This document shows, piece after piece, positions 47,139-60,431 of a DNA stretch of 64,000 nucleotides (its first letter is position 1; every line of letters begins with the position of its first letter). Under the pieces are notes generated by a model. That model was given only the letters and a program-made list of their open reading frames with translations, was not told where the DNA came from and did not search any database. A program made the translations under genes and the position numbers. Source of the stretch: Brooklawnia propionicigenes (lineage in GTDB: Bacteria; Actinomycetota; Actinomycetes; Propionibacteriales; Propionibacteriaceae). Where the stretch lies: contig NZ_AP028056.1 of NCBI RefSeq assembly GCF_030297015.1, forward strand, positions 3,048,939 to 3,112,938. The letters are read 5' to 3'.

Positions 47139-48383
47139 ATGAAGCTCTCTGATTTCCCCGACATGCGCGGTCACTTCGATGCCTTCGGGGGCAGGTTCGT
47201 CCCCGAGGCGCTGATCCCAGCGCTGCAAGAGTTGGACGCCGAGTTCGAGCAGGCCCAACACGATCCGGCGTTCGGCGAGGAGTTGCGCGACCTGCAGGTC
47301 AACTACGCCGGACGCCCGAGCCCGCTCACCGAGGCCAAGCGTTTCAGCGAGTACTGCGGCGGCGCCCAGATGCTGCTCAAGCGCGAGGATCTCAACCACA
47401 CCGGTTCGCACAAGATCAACAATGTCCTGGGTCAGGGACTGCTGACCCGCCGAATGGGCAAGACCCGGGTGATCGCCGAGACCGGTGCCGGTCAGCATGG
47501 CGTGGCGACCGCCACCGTCGCAGCGCTGTTCGGTATGGAGTGCCGCATCTACATGGGCGAGGTGGACACCCAGCGTCAGGCGCTCAACGTGGCCCGCATG
47601 CAGCTGCTCGGCGCCGAGGTGGTTTCGGTGGCAGCCGGAAGCCGCACCCTCAAGGATGCGATGAACGAGGCCATGCGGGATTGGGTGACCAATGTCGACA
47701 ACACCCACTACCTGATCGGATCGGCCTCGGGCCCGCATCCGTTCCCCAAGATCGTCCGCGAGTTCCAGCGGATCATCTCCACCGAGACCCGCGCCACGAT
47801 GCTGGAGCGCTACGGCCGGCTGCCCGATGCGGTTTGCGCCTGCGTCGGTGGGGGATCGAATGCCATCGGTATGTTCGCCGATTTCATCGACGATCCCGAG
47901 GTCGGGCTGTACGGCTTCGAAGCCGGCGGCGAGGGAGTCGAGACCGGACATCATGCCGCATCCATCACCGGCGGCTCGGTCGGCGTGCTGCACGGCACCC
48001 GCACCTTCGTGCTCCAGGACGACGATGGCCAGACCATCGAATCGCACTCCATTTCGGCAGGACTCGACTATCCGGGCGTCGGCCCACAGCATGCACAGCT
48101 GGCCAAATCCGGGCGTGCCCATTACGAGCCGGTCACCGATGCCGAAGCGATGGACGCGTTCCAGCTGCTCTGCCGCACCGAGGGCATCATGCCGGCCATC
48201 GAATCCGCACACGCGGTCGCCGGGGCCCGCAGGCTCGCATTGCGGCTGACCGAGCAGGATCCGCAGACCAGACCGGTGATCGTGGTCAACATCTCCGGTC
48301 GCGGCGACAAGGACGTGGACACCGCGATGAAGTATTTCGGCATCCGCGGTGAGGCCGATCATTCGACGGGAGCCCTGAAGTGA
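47139..48383 (+). CDS. trpB: Tryptophan synthase beta chain
   Basis: TrpB condenses indole with serine using PLP. The cofactor lysine is in [14 protein letters not shown], the catalytic glutamate in [15 protein letters not shown], and the phosphate-binding [10 protein letters not shown] is intact. Length is 414 residues, the standard TrpB1 type that pairs with TrpA. It begins two bases after trpC and overlaps trpA by four bases. Confidence 0.98.
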   Translation: MKLSDFPDMRGHFDAFGGRFVPEALIPALQELDAEFEQAQHDPAFGEELRDLQVNYAGRPSPLTEAKRFSEYCGGAQMLLKREDLNHTGSHKINNVLGQGLLTRRMGKTRVIAETGAGQHGVATATVAALFGMECRIYMGEVDTQRQALNVARMQLLGAEVVSVAAGSRTLKDAMNEAMRDWVTNVDNTHYLIGSASGPHPFPKIVREFQRIISTETRATMLERYGRLPDAVCACVGGGSNAIGMFADFIDDPEVGLYGFEAGGEGVETGHHAASITGGSVGVLHGTRTFVLQDDDGQTIESHSISAGLDYPGVGPQHAQLAKSGRAHYEPVTDAEAMDAFQLLCRTEGIMPAIESAHAVAGARRLALRLTEQDPQTRPVIVVNISGRGDKDVDTAMKYFGIRGEADHSTGALK

Positions 48384-49237
48384 ACACAGCTGGTACGAAC
48401 GTGCTCGATGCCCGGCTCGGCATCTCGGGTCAGGTACTGAAGGCCGCCAAGGACGAAGGGCGCTCCGCTTTGGTCGGCTACCTGCCGGTCGGCTACCCGA
48501 CCGTGCCCGGTTCGCTTGCGGCCATGCGCGCCCTGGTGGAAGGCACCGACGGCGTGGGCGTCGACCTGGTCGAGATCGGCATGCCCTATTCGGACCCGAT
48601 GATGGACGGGCTGGTCATCCAGCACGCCACCACCAAGGCTCTCGAACGCGGAGTGCACACCCACGATCTGTTCACCGCGGTGGAGACCGTCGCCGCAGCC
48701 GGCGCCACCCCGATGGTGATGATCTACTGGAATCTGGTCTACCGCTATGGGGTGGAGGCCTTCGCACGCGATCTGGCCGCCGCCGGAGGTGCGGGACTGA
48801 TCACCCCCGATCTGACTCCCGACGAGGCCGGGGAGTGGGTGGCGGCTTCGGACGCCCACGGGCTGGACCGGATCTTCCTCATCGCGCCGAGTTCGTCGGA
48901 TGAGCGCATCACCACGACGATGGGCGCCTGCCGCGGCTGGGTCTACGCGACGTCGGTGATGGGAGTCACCGGAGCACGTGCTCAGACCTCGTCGGCCGCC
49001 CCGGTCATCGTCGAGCGTGCCCGGGCCGCCGATCCCAGCCTTCCGGTGGGCGTTGGCCTCGGAGTGTCGAACAGCGACCAAGCGGCCGAAGTCGGCGCCT
49101 ACGCCGACGCGGTCATCGTCGGCTCGGCGCTGGTCAGCTGCCTCATCTCCGCCGAAGAGGCGGGCAACGACGACCTTCGTCCGCTGCGCGAGAAGGTCGC
49201 CGATCTGGCGGCCGGAGTGCGTCGGACCGGCCGATGA
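48380..49237 (+). CDS. trpA: Tryptophan synthase alpha chain
   Basis: TrpA cleaves indole-3-glycerol phosphate and channels indole to TrpB. The catalytic glutamate and aspartate appear in [17 protein letters not shown], with SVMGVTGAR and the phosphate-binding [13 protein letters not shown] later. The GTG start overlaps the trpB stop, and the trpA stop overlaps lgt (ATGA). Length is 285 residues. Confidence 0.96.
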   Translation: MNTAGTNVLDARLGISGQVLKAAKDEGRSALVGYLPVGYPTVPGSLAAMRALVEGTDGVGVDLVEIGMPYSDPMMDGLVIQHATTKALERGVHTHDLFTAVETVAAAGATPMVMIYWNLVYRYGVEAFARDLAAAGGAGLITPDLTPDEAGEWVAASDAHGLDRIFLIAPSSSDERITTTMGACRGWVYATSVMGVTGARAQTSSAAPVIVERARAADPSLPVGVGLGVSNSDQAAEVGAYADAVIVGSALVSCLISAEEAGNDDLRPLREKVADLAAGVRRTGR

Positions 49238-50112
49238 TTTCGCTGGAGATTCCAGCACCGCCGATCAGCGGATTCTCGCTGGGCGGTCTGGTGATTCACT
49301 TCTACGCGATCTGCGTGCTGGCCGGGATCGTGGTGGCCGCTTGGCTGAGCCGCAAACGCTTCGCCGCACGCGGGGGCGACACCGATCGCTTCGATTCGGC
49401 GGTCTTCATCATCGTGATCGCCGGCATAATCGGCGCCCGGCTGTATCACGTGATCACTGACTATCAGCTCTATTTCGGTCCCGGACGCAATCCCTGGCAG
49501 GCCCTGAACATCCGCAACGGTGGGCTGGGGATCTGGGGTGGAGTGATGGTCGGCGCGCTGGCCGCCTGGCTGGTCTGCCGCCGCTACCGGCTCGACTTCC
49601 CGGCCTTCGCCGACACACTGGCTCCGGGGTTGCTGTTCGCGCAGGCGATCGGCAGGCTCGGCAACTGGTTCAACCAGGAGCTGTTCGGGCGTCCCACCGA
49701 TCTGCCGTGGGGGCTCTACGTCGATCCGCAGTACCGGCCGGTCGGCTACGAGTCCTACGACACCTTTCAACCCACCTTCGCCTACGAGATGGTCTGGAAC
49801 ACCATCGGCGGTTTCGTCCTGCTGTGGGCCGAGAGTCGTTTCAAGCTCGGCCGGGGTAAACTTTTTAGTTGCTATGTCCTGTGGTACACGTTCGGGCGCT
49901 TCTTCATCGAGGCCGTCCGCATCGACCCGGTGAATCATGTCGGCGGCTGGCGGGTCAACAGCTACGTCTCGGTGATCTGCTTTGTCGGTGCGCTGGTCTT
50001 GTTGATCTGGCAGTTGCGCAAACGGCCCGGTGTCATGTTGTGGCCCTTCGGTTTCCCCGCCGCGGGCGCAGGATTGGCACCGGCTCGACCACGCGCTGAA
50101 AAGAGTCTGTAA
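49234..50112 (+). CDS. lgt: Prolipoprotein diacylglyceryl transferase
   Basis: Lgt attaches diacylglycerol to the lipobox cysteine of prolipoproteins at the outer face of the membrane. The 292-residue, seven-helix protein contains [21 protein letters not shown], the Lgt signature [21 protein letters not shown] and the arginine motif [12 protein letters not shown]. Its translation is coupled to trpA, although it has no role in tryptophan synthesis; this trpA-lgt linkage is common in actinobacteria. The cyclophilin lipoprotein at 14652 is one potential substrate. Confidence 0.96.
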   Translation: MISLEIPAPPISGFSLGGLVIHFYAICVLAGIVVAAWLSRKRFAARGGDTDRFDSAVFIIVIAGIIGARLYHVITDYQLYFGPGRNPWQALNIRNGGLGIWGGVMVGALAAWLVCRRYRLDFPAFADTLAPGLLFAQAIGRLGNWFNQELFGRPTDLPWGLYVDPQYRPVGYESYDTFQPTFAYEMVWNTIGGFVLLWAESRFKLGRGKLFSCYVLWYTFGRFFIEAVRIDPVNHVGGWRVNSYVSVICFVGALVLLIWQLRKRPGVMLWPFGFPAAGAGLAPARPRAEKSL

Positions 50113-50150
50113 CACATTGAAAACAACCTGTAACACATCCGGGTTACTCT
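50107..50150 (+). promoter_or_regulatory. Direct repeats resembling GlnR boxes in the gltBD promoter region
   Basis: CTGTAACACAT occurs at 50107-50117 and again at 50128-50138, 21 bases apart (two helical turns). The first GTAAC (50109-50113) is followed after six bases by AAAAC (50120-50124), close to the GlnR half-site pair GTnAC-N6-GAAAC known from actinobacteria. TACTCT (50145-50150) may be a -10 box, and TTGAAA (50117-50122) lies between the repeats but is 22 bases from it. Nitrogen control by GlnR is inferred. Confidence 0.5.
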
Positions 50151-50197
50151 TCAGGACTGGACCGTGTCTACCGGGCGGCGCCCAGACAGGAGTGCAG

Positions 50198-54713
<4,516 letters not shown>

Positions 54714-54721
<8 letters not shown>

Positions 54722-56177
54722 TCCGACGGGATTCATGACCACTCCTCGCGAGGTCGCCGAGCGGCGCCCGGTGGCGCAGCGAGTGGAGGACTGGAACGAG
54801 GTCTACCCCGGGACTCCCGGTATCGCACTGCTGCCGATCATCGTCAAGCAGGCGGGCCGCTGCATGGACTGCGGCATCCCGTTCTGCCACAACGGCTGCC
54901 CGCTGGCGAACCTCATCCCGGAATGGAACGACCTGCTGTGGCGCGATGAATGGCAGGACGCCCTGGAGCGGCTGCACGCCACCAACAACTTCCCGGAGTT
55001 CACCGGGCGGCTGTGCCCGGCGCCGTGCGAAACCGCGTGCGTGGAAGGCATCAACCGCGATCCGGTGACCATCAAGAACGTCGAGGTCGCACTGATCGAC
55101 AAGGGCTGGGCCGACCGCCGGGTCACCCCGCAGGTGCCGGACTGGCACACCTTGAAGACGGTCGCGGTGGTCGGTTCGGGACCGGCCGGACTGGCGGTGG
55201 CTCAGCAGCTGACCCGCGCCGGACACACTGTGGTCGTCTACGAGCGAGCCGACGCGATCGGCGGTCTGCTGCGTTACGGCATCCCCAACTTCAAGATGGA
55301 GAAGTCGGTCCTCGACCGGCGGCTCAAGCAGATGGTGCTCGAAGGCACCACCTTCAAGCCGTCCACCAAGGTCGGCAGCGACATCACCGGCGAGCAGCTG
55401 CTCGAGCGGTTCGACGCGGTGGTGCTGGCGATCGGTTCGACGCGTCCGCGTGACCTCCCGGTGCCCGGCCGTGAACTGGACGGCATCCATCAGGCGATGG
55501 AGTACCTGACCCAGGCCACCAAGGCGCTGAAGGGCCAGGTCCCCGGACAGATCAGCGCCGAGGGCAAGGACGTCATCGTCATCGGCGGTGGCGACACCTC
55601 GAACGACTGCCTCGGCACTGCGCTGCGGCAGGGCGCCCGATCGGTGACCCAGCTGGAGATCATGCCTCATCCGCCGGCCGAGCGTCCCGCGTCCCAGCCG
55701 TGGCCGACCTACCCGATGATCTATCGGATCGCTTCGGCGAACGAGGAGGGCGGCGAGCGGCTGTACTCGGTGAACACCAGCGAGTTCCTCGGTGAGAACG
55801 GTCAGGTGTCGGGGCTACGGATCGTCGAGGTCGAGGGGCCGGCCACCCGGTTCGCGCCGATCGAGGGTACCGAGCGCGTCATCCCGGCTCAGCTGGTGCT
55901 GCTCGCCATGGGTTTCCTCGGTCCGGAAGCCGATGGGGTTGTCTCGCAGCTGGGCGTCGAGTTGGACGCGCGCGGCAATATCTCTCGCGACGATCACTAT
56001 CAGACCAGCGTGCCGGGCGTCTTCGCCTGCGGTGATGCCGGACGCGGTCAGTCGCTGATCGTGTGGGCCATCGCCGAGGGGCGCAGCTGCGCCAACGGTG
56101 TGGACACGTTCCTGTCCGGCGAGGAAAGCATCCTGCCGCGTCCGATCAACCCCAGCGACCGCCAAGTCCTGGCCTGA
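54714..56177 (+). CDS. gltD: Glutamate synthase small (beta) subunit
   Basis: GltD feeds electrons from NADPH to GltB. Cysteine clusters [15 protein letters not shown] and [10 protein letters not shown] near the N-terminus support Fe-S binding; the FAD-binding [15 protein letters not shown] and NAD(P)H-binding [15 protein letters not shown] motifs are intact, with the FAD C-terminal [19 protein letters not shown]. Length is 487 residues. The GTG start at 54714 overlaps gltB with a GGAGG upstream. The palindromic element copy 2 follows and may terminate the transcript. Confidence 0.97.
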
Positions 56178-56241
56178 CCCCCCGCCGCCGCGCTCGCGCT
56201 CCCCGCGCCGCGCCCGGTCCGCCCGCGCCCGGTCCGTTCCC

Positions 56242-56299
56242 GCGCCCGAAATACGAAGCTGCGCCCGATATATCGGGCGCAGCTTCGTATTCGGGGCGC
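56242..56299. repeat. Palindromic element, copy 2 (between convergent genes)
   Basis: The identical 20-base core GCGCCCGATATATCGGGCGC (56261-56280) is flanked by 19-base arms: left 56242-56260 and right 56281-56299, which pair at all but two adjacent positions, making a near-perfect 58-base palindrome. The right arm matches copy 1 at 17 of 19 positions. Here it lies between the convergent gltD and L-fuconate dehydratase genes and could act as a bidirectional terminator. The rest of the gap (56178-56366) is very GC-rich with short CGCGCC-like runs and nothing recognisable. Confidence 0.85.
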
Positions 56300-56366
56300 A
56301 AGAACCGGTGCCGTCCCGGGCGGCGCGGGCTCCGGAGGGGCAGCGGGCTCTGGAGGGGCCGCGGGG

Positions 56367-57686
56367 TCAGGAGCGGGCGGCGGCCCAGTAGCTGCCGTCG
56401 GGGAAGCGGAACTCCTCGATGGAGGCAGTCAGTATCTCGGTGTTGTAGCCGGCGTCCCCGGTCACCTGGTAGCGTCCACCTGCGACCCGCACCGGGTGGA
56501 CGAAATGCTCGTGCAGGTTGTCGACGTACTCGGTGATGCGCCCCTCGTAGCTGCCCGAGACGGCGACGTAGTCGAGCATGGACGCGTGGTGGACCATCTC
56601 ACACAGCCCGACACCACCGGCGTGGGGGCAGACCGGCACCTCGAAGTGGGCAGCCAGCAGTAGCACGGCGAGGATCTCGTTCAGGGAGGCCAGGCGTCCG
56701 GCGTCGATCTGGCAATAGTCGATCGCGCCGGCCTCGAGAAACTGCTTGAACATCACCCGGTTGTGGCAGTGCTCACCGGTGGCGATACCGATCGGCGCCA
56801 CTCCTTCGCGCACCTTGCGGTGGCCGAGGATGTCGTCGGGGCTGGTCGGTTCCTCGATCCATCGCAGATCGAATTCCTTCAGGGCATTGACCCACTCGAT
56901 GGCGGTGGGCACGTCCCACACCTGGTTCGCGTCGATCATCAGCGGTCGATCCGGGCCGATCGCTTCCCGGGCCTTACGGCAGCGGCGAATATCGTCAGCA
57001 AGATTCGCGCCGACCTTGAGCTTGACCGCGGTGAAGCCCAGTTGCTCCTGCTCGGCGATGATGCGCAGCATCTTCTCGTCGGAGTAGCCGAGCCAGCCGG
57101 CCGCCGTGGTGTAGGCGGGGTACCCCTTGGCCTCCAGATCGGCGATGCGCTCCGCCTTGCCGGGTTCGGCCTTGCGGAGGATCTCGAGTGCGCGTTCGCG
57201 AGGCAGCACGTCGGCCAGATAGCGCAGGTCGGCGATGTCCACCAGCTGCTCGGGTGTCATATCGGCGAGCAGCCGCCAGACCGGTTTGCCGGCCAGTCGT
57301 CCGGCCAGGTCCCAGGCCGCGTTCATGACCGCCGACAAGGCAAGATGAACGACACCTTTCTCCGGGCCCAGCCAGCGTAGCTGTGAATCCGAGCACAGAC
57401 TCAGGTAGGTGCCGCCCATGTCGGCGACCATCTGGTCGACGTCGCGTCCGATCAGCCGGTTCACGATCTCCCGAGCAGCCATGCAGACGATGTCGTTGCC
57501 GCGTCCGATAGTGAACGTGATGCCGTACCCGGCCAGCGGCTGCCCGGCGGCGTCGAGGCCATCGGTGTGCAGCACGACATAGCTCGCCGAGTAGTCGCCG
57601 TCGGGGTTCATCGCGTCCGAGCCGTCGGCCTCCAGCGAGGTCGGGAAGCGGATGTCGATGGTTTCGGCCGAAGTGATGATGGCCAT
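56367..57686 (-). CDS. L-fuconate dehydratase (enolase superfamily)
   Basis: The 439-residue protein fits the mandelate-racemase-type enolase superfamily. The base pair Lys222/Lys224 is in AVKLKVG, metal ligands are Asp252 (MIDANQVWD), Glu278/279 (WIEEPTSPDD) and Glu305 (ATGEHCHNR), and the second base is His355 (CPHAGGVGLCE). HCHNR, the long N-terminal ADGSDAMNPDGDYSA segment and overall length match L-fuconate dehydratases, which form 2-keto-3-deoxy-L-fuconate. The precise acid sugar is inferred. AGGAGAA precedes ATG 57686. It lies 10 bases after the dehydrogenase gene. Confidence 0.88.
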   Translation of the reverse strand: MAIITSAETIDIRFPTSLEADGSDAMNPDGDYSASYVVLHTDGLDAAGQPLAGYGITFTIGRGNDIVCMAAREIVNRLIGRDVDQMVADMGGTYLSLCSDSQLRWLGPEKGVVHLALSAVMNAAWDLAGRLAGKPVWRLLADMTPEQLVDIADLRYLADVLPRERALEILRKAEPGKAERIADLEAKGYPAYTTAAGWLGYSDEKMLRIIAEQEQLGFTAVKLKVGANLADDIRRCRKAREAIGPDRPLMIDANQVWDVPTAIEWVNALKEFDLRWIEEPTSPDDILGHRKVREGVAPIGIATGEHCHNRVMFKQFLEAGAIDYCQIDAGRLASLNEILAVLLLAAHFEVPVCPHAGGVGLCEMVHHASMLDYVAVSGSYEGRITEYVDNLHEHFVHPVRVAGGRYQVTGDAGYNTEILTASIEEFRFPDGSYWAAARS

Positions 57687-57696
57687 TGTTCTCCTG

Positions 57697-58662
57697 TCAG
57701 TGGTTGAAGACGATATTGCCGAAGACGTCGCCGGCCGCCATGCGGGCGAAACCCTTGCGGGCTTGGTCGAGCGGGAGTTCCTGATCGATCACCGGCTGGA
57801 TGCCGGTGGCCTGCACGAAGGCCAGCAGATCGCGCAACTCGCCGATGGTGCCGGCTGTGGAGCCGTGGATGCGCAGTTCACGGAAGAAGATCTTGGTGAG
57901 TTCGGTCTTGGACGGGTCCCCGGTGGTCGCCCCGCAGGTCACCAGCGTGCCCCCGGGTCGCAAGACATTGATCGAGTGGCTCCAGGTCGCCGCACCGACA
58001 TTGTCGATGACCGCATCCACCTTTTCCGGTAGCCGGGCACCGGACGCGAAGACCTGCTCGGCGCCGAGGTCGAGCGCCCGCAGCCGACGGTCCTCGTCCC
58101 GGCTGGTCACCCAGACCCGCAGGCCGGCTGCTGCGGCCAGCTGGGTCGCGGCCGAGTTCACGCCGCCGCCCGCACCCTGAATGAGCACCAGATCGCCCGG
58201 ACGAAGACCCGCCTGGGTGAACAGCATCCGGTAAGCGGTCAGCAGGGTGACCGAGCACAGTGCTGCGGTGCTCCAGCTCAGCTGGGCCGGCTTGGGCACC
58301 AGGTGATGGGTGGGCACCAGCACCTTTTCCGCGAATGTGCCGTCGACGCCCTCCGACAGCATCGTCCGATGCGGATCGAGTGGATCGGGGCCACTCCAGC
58401 CCGGACTGGTGACGATGCTGTGGATGACGACCTCGTTGCCGTTCTCGTCGATTCCTGCGCCGTCGCAGCCAAGAATCCGCGGCAGTTGGTCGGGGCGCAG
58501 TCCGACGCCCTTCAGCGACCACAGATCGTGCCGGTTCAGGCTGCTCGTCCGCATGGTGATGATGCTCCAGCCGTCCTTCGGCTCCGGTTCCGGGCGTTCG
58601 CCGATCTGCAAACCGGCCAGAGGATCGGTGGACGACAATGACACAGCGCTGACTGCCAACAT
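57697..58662 (-). CDS. Medium-chain dehydrogenase/reductase (quinone-oxidoreductase/alcohol-dehydrogenase-like)
   Basis: The 321-residue protein has a GroES-like N-terminal half (SLNRHDLWSLKGVGL, PRILGCDGAG) and a Rossmann half with VLIQGAGGGVNSAATQLA and AVIDNVGAATW. The structural-zinc cysteine cluster is absent, and catalytic zinc ligands are incomplete, suggesting the zinc-free quinone-oxidoreductase branch. As the first gene of an operon with L-fuconate dehydratase, it may oxidise or reduce an intermediate of the same sugar-acid route, but the usual fuconate-route dehydrogenase is a short-chain type, so the link is weak. Confidence 0.82.
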   Translation of the reverse strand: MLAVSAVSLSSTDPLAGLQIGERPEPEPKDGWSIITMRTSSLNRHDLWSLKGVGLRPDQLPRILGCDGAGIDENGNEVVIHSIVTSPGWSGPDPLDPHRTMLSEGVDGTFAEKVLVPTHHLVPKPAQLSWSTAALCSVTLLTAYRMLFTQAGLRPGDLVLIQGAGGGVNSAATQLAAAAGLRVWVTSRDEDRRLRALDLGAEQVFASGARLPEKVDAVIDNVGAATWSHSINVLRPGGTLVTCGATTGDPSKTELTKIFFRELRIHGSTAGTIGELRDLLAFVQATGIQPVIDQELPLDQARKGFARMAAGDVFGNIVFNH

Positions 58663-58779
58663 GCCTGCAACGCTAGTTCATTGGTTCGCCGGGTCGCCAC
58701 GCCCGGCCGAGGGCGCTGCCGCGTCCATCTGGCGGGCACGGCCTGGCGGCCGATGCCATCGGGGGCACTGTTCTGGCTG

Positions 58780-58797
58780 GGTGAGGCATCGCTCACC
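58780..58797. promoter_or_regulatory. Inverted repeat in divergent promoter region (possible operator)
   Basis: GGTGAG-GCATCG-CTCACC is a perfect 6-base inverted repeat with a 6-base spacer, ending 22 bases before the EIIC-like start codon. A second dyad GCCGGG (58688-58693)/CCCGGC (58702-58707) lies nearer the divergent dehydrogenase gene. Either could bind a sugar-responsive regulator. No regulator gene is adjacent. Confidence 0.3.
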
Positions 58798-58819
58798 GTG
58801 AACCGTCGAGGAGGAAACC

Positions 58820-60400
58820 ATGGATTCCGGCACGCGCAGTGTGGCGATCATCGGAAGCAGTGGTGGCAATCTCAGGTCGCAGGGCGGCGACGATCCCGCC
58901 GGGCTGCTGAGCGAGATCATCCGCCAGTTGTCCACCGCAGGTCTCACCGTCGCGGCAGTGCAATTCGTGGCCGCCGCCTCATCGATGGAGTCGGCAGCTG
59001 GGTCCACACCCGCCGCGCTGTGGGTGCTGGACGAACAACTGCGTCCCGAAGTCGCGATGGACGGCACCTTGGAGCAGATCAACGCCGCCGCCCGCCAGGC
59101 CGATGCGGCGCTAGCCGCCCAGGTCGCGGCGGGCGAGATCGATGGCCTGGTACTGGTCAGCTGTGATCCGGGCGACACCAACTCGAAGGCGATCACCGCC
59201 GCGGCAGCGGCCGGGCTGCCGGCTGTCGGCACCGGTGGCACGTCGATCGCCGGGGCACAGGCGGCCGGACTGACGGTGGTCGCGGCCTCCGGTACCACCG
59301 GGTCGACCAACCGCACACGCGCGGTCTCCTATGCCTCGGGACTCGCCCGGCACTGGAAGCTCAAGTACTTGCCCTCCCTGGGATCCGCAGAAGCGGGCGC
59401 CGGCACGACGGAATCGCCGTGGCGGCGGATCAGTATCCGCGGCATCATGGTGCCCGCCATTCCCGCCTTCATCGCCATGGCTGTGGTGTTGGCGATCTCC
59501 AAGATCCCCGGGTTGGACGGCCTCACCCCGGCCTTCGACGCCCTGATCGCCGGTATCCCCGTGGTGGTGGCGATCGTGGCCGCCCGCAAGATCTCGGGCC
59601 TGGACGAGGTGGGCGTGGTGGCGGGCGCAGTCGCCGGCCTGCTGTCGGTGAACGGCGGCATCATCGGCGGGCTGGTCGGCGGCGTGCTGGCCGGTATCAG
59701 CGTCTACTACCTGATGCGGCGGACGCTGGCGTGGGGCTGGCCGGTCACCACCGCGAATATCGTCTCGGCCGGCCTTTCGGGTCTGGTGTCGGGGTTGGTC
59801 GTCTTCTTCGTGCTGGCTCCGGCTACCAGCTGGCTCGGCGGCGCGGTGAAGGCCGGTATCGAGGCGCTGGTCGGTTTCAATCCGCTGCTGGCCGGTGCGG
59901 TCGCCGGTCTGGTGATGTGGCCGGCGATCATGTTCGGCATCTACCACTCGGTGATTCTGCCCCTGGTGCTGGTGGAGATGAGCGAGAAGGGACACAGCTT
60001 CTTCGGGGCGATCGACATGACCTCGCTGGTGATGGTCAGCCTGGGCATCACCCTGGCCAATATCGTGCGTCCGCGCTCGTCGGGTGAGCGGGCCCTGGCC
60101 GCCTCGGGCGCCTCGATCAACTTCTTCTTCGGCACCTTCGTGGAGGCCGCGTACCCATTCATGTTCGCCGACAAGCGGGTCTTCGCGTCTGCCCTGGCCG
60201 CTGCGACCGTCGGCGGGGCAGTGGTGGGCATCACCGGTTCGGAGGCCACCGCCTATCTGCCGGCCTTCGTGGCCCCGTTCGTCTCGACGAATGCACTCGG
60301 TCTGACGCTGGCGATGGTCGCCGCGGCCGGCACCGCGTTCATCTTGACCCTGCTGTCGAATATCTCGGCCAGCCGGAAGCTGACCGGGGGCCGAGCCTGA
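58820..60400 (+). CDS. PTS EIIC-like (fructose-type) permease with unrecognised N-terminal domain
   Basis: Residues about 205-520 hold eight or more membrane helices and resemble fructose/mannitol-type PTS EIIC, including the GTFVEAAYPFMFADKR segment (about residue 440), like the conserved G-I-T-E-x-A-I-P-F loop. The first 195 residues are soluble, opening VAIIGSSGGNLRSQGGDDP and containing IDGLVLVSCDPGDTNSKAI, LPAVGTGGTSIAGAQ and ASGTTGSTNRTRAVSY; I do not recognise this domain, and it lacks the CPTG-like active cysteine of EIIB. No EIIA or EIIB is nearby, so PTS-coupled transport is doubtful. GAGGAGGAAA precedes the ATG. It is divergent from the fuconate dehydratase operon. Confidence 0.75.
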   Translation: MDSGTRSVAIIGSSGGNLRSQGGDDPAGLLSEIIRQLSTAGLTVAAVQFVAAASSMESAAGSTPAALWVLDEQLRPEVAMDGTLEQINAAARQADAALAAQVAAGEIDGLVLVSCDPGDTNSKAITAAAAAGLPAVGTGGTSIAGAQAAGLTVVAASGTTGSTNRTRAVSYASGLARHWKLKYLPSLGSAEAGAGTTESPWRRISIRGIMVPAIPAFIAMAVVLAISKIPGLDGLTPAFDALIAGIPVVVAIVAARKISGLDEVGVVAGAVAGLLSVNGGIIGGLVGGVLAGISVYYLMRRTLAWGWPVTTANIVSAGLSGLVSGLVVFFVLAPATSWLGGAVKAGIEALVGFNPLLAGAVAGLVMWPAIMFGIYHSVILPLVLVEMSEKGHSFFGAIDMTSLVMVSLGITLANIVRPRSSGERALAASGASINFFFGTFVEAAYPFMFADKRVFASALAAATVGGAVVGITGSEATAYLPAFVAPFVSTNALGLTLAMVAAAGTAFILTLLSNISASRKLTGGRA

Positions 60401-60431
60401 GTCTGCCCATGTCGGACGAGAAGAGAACGCG

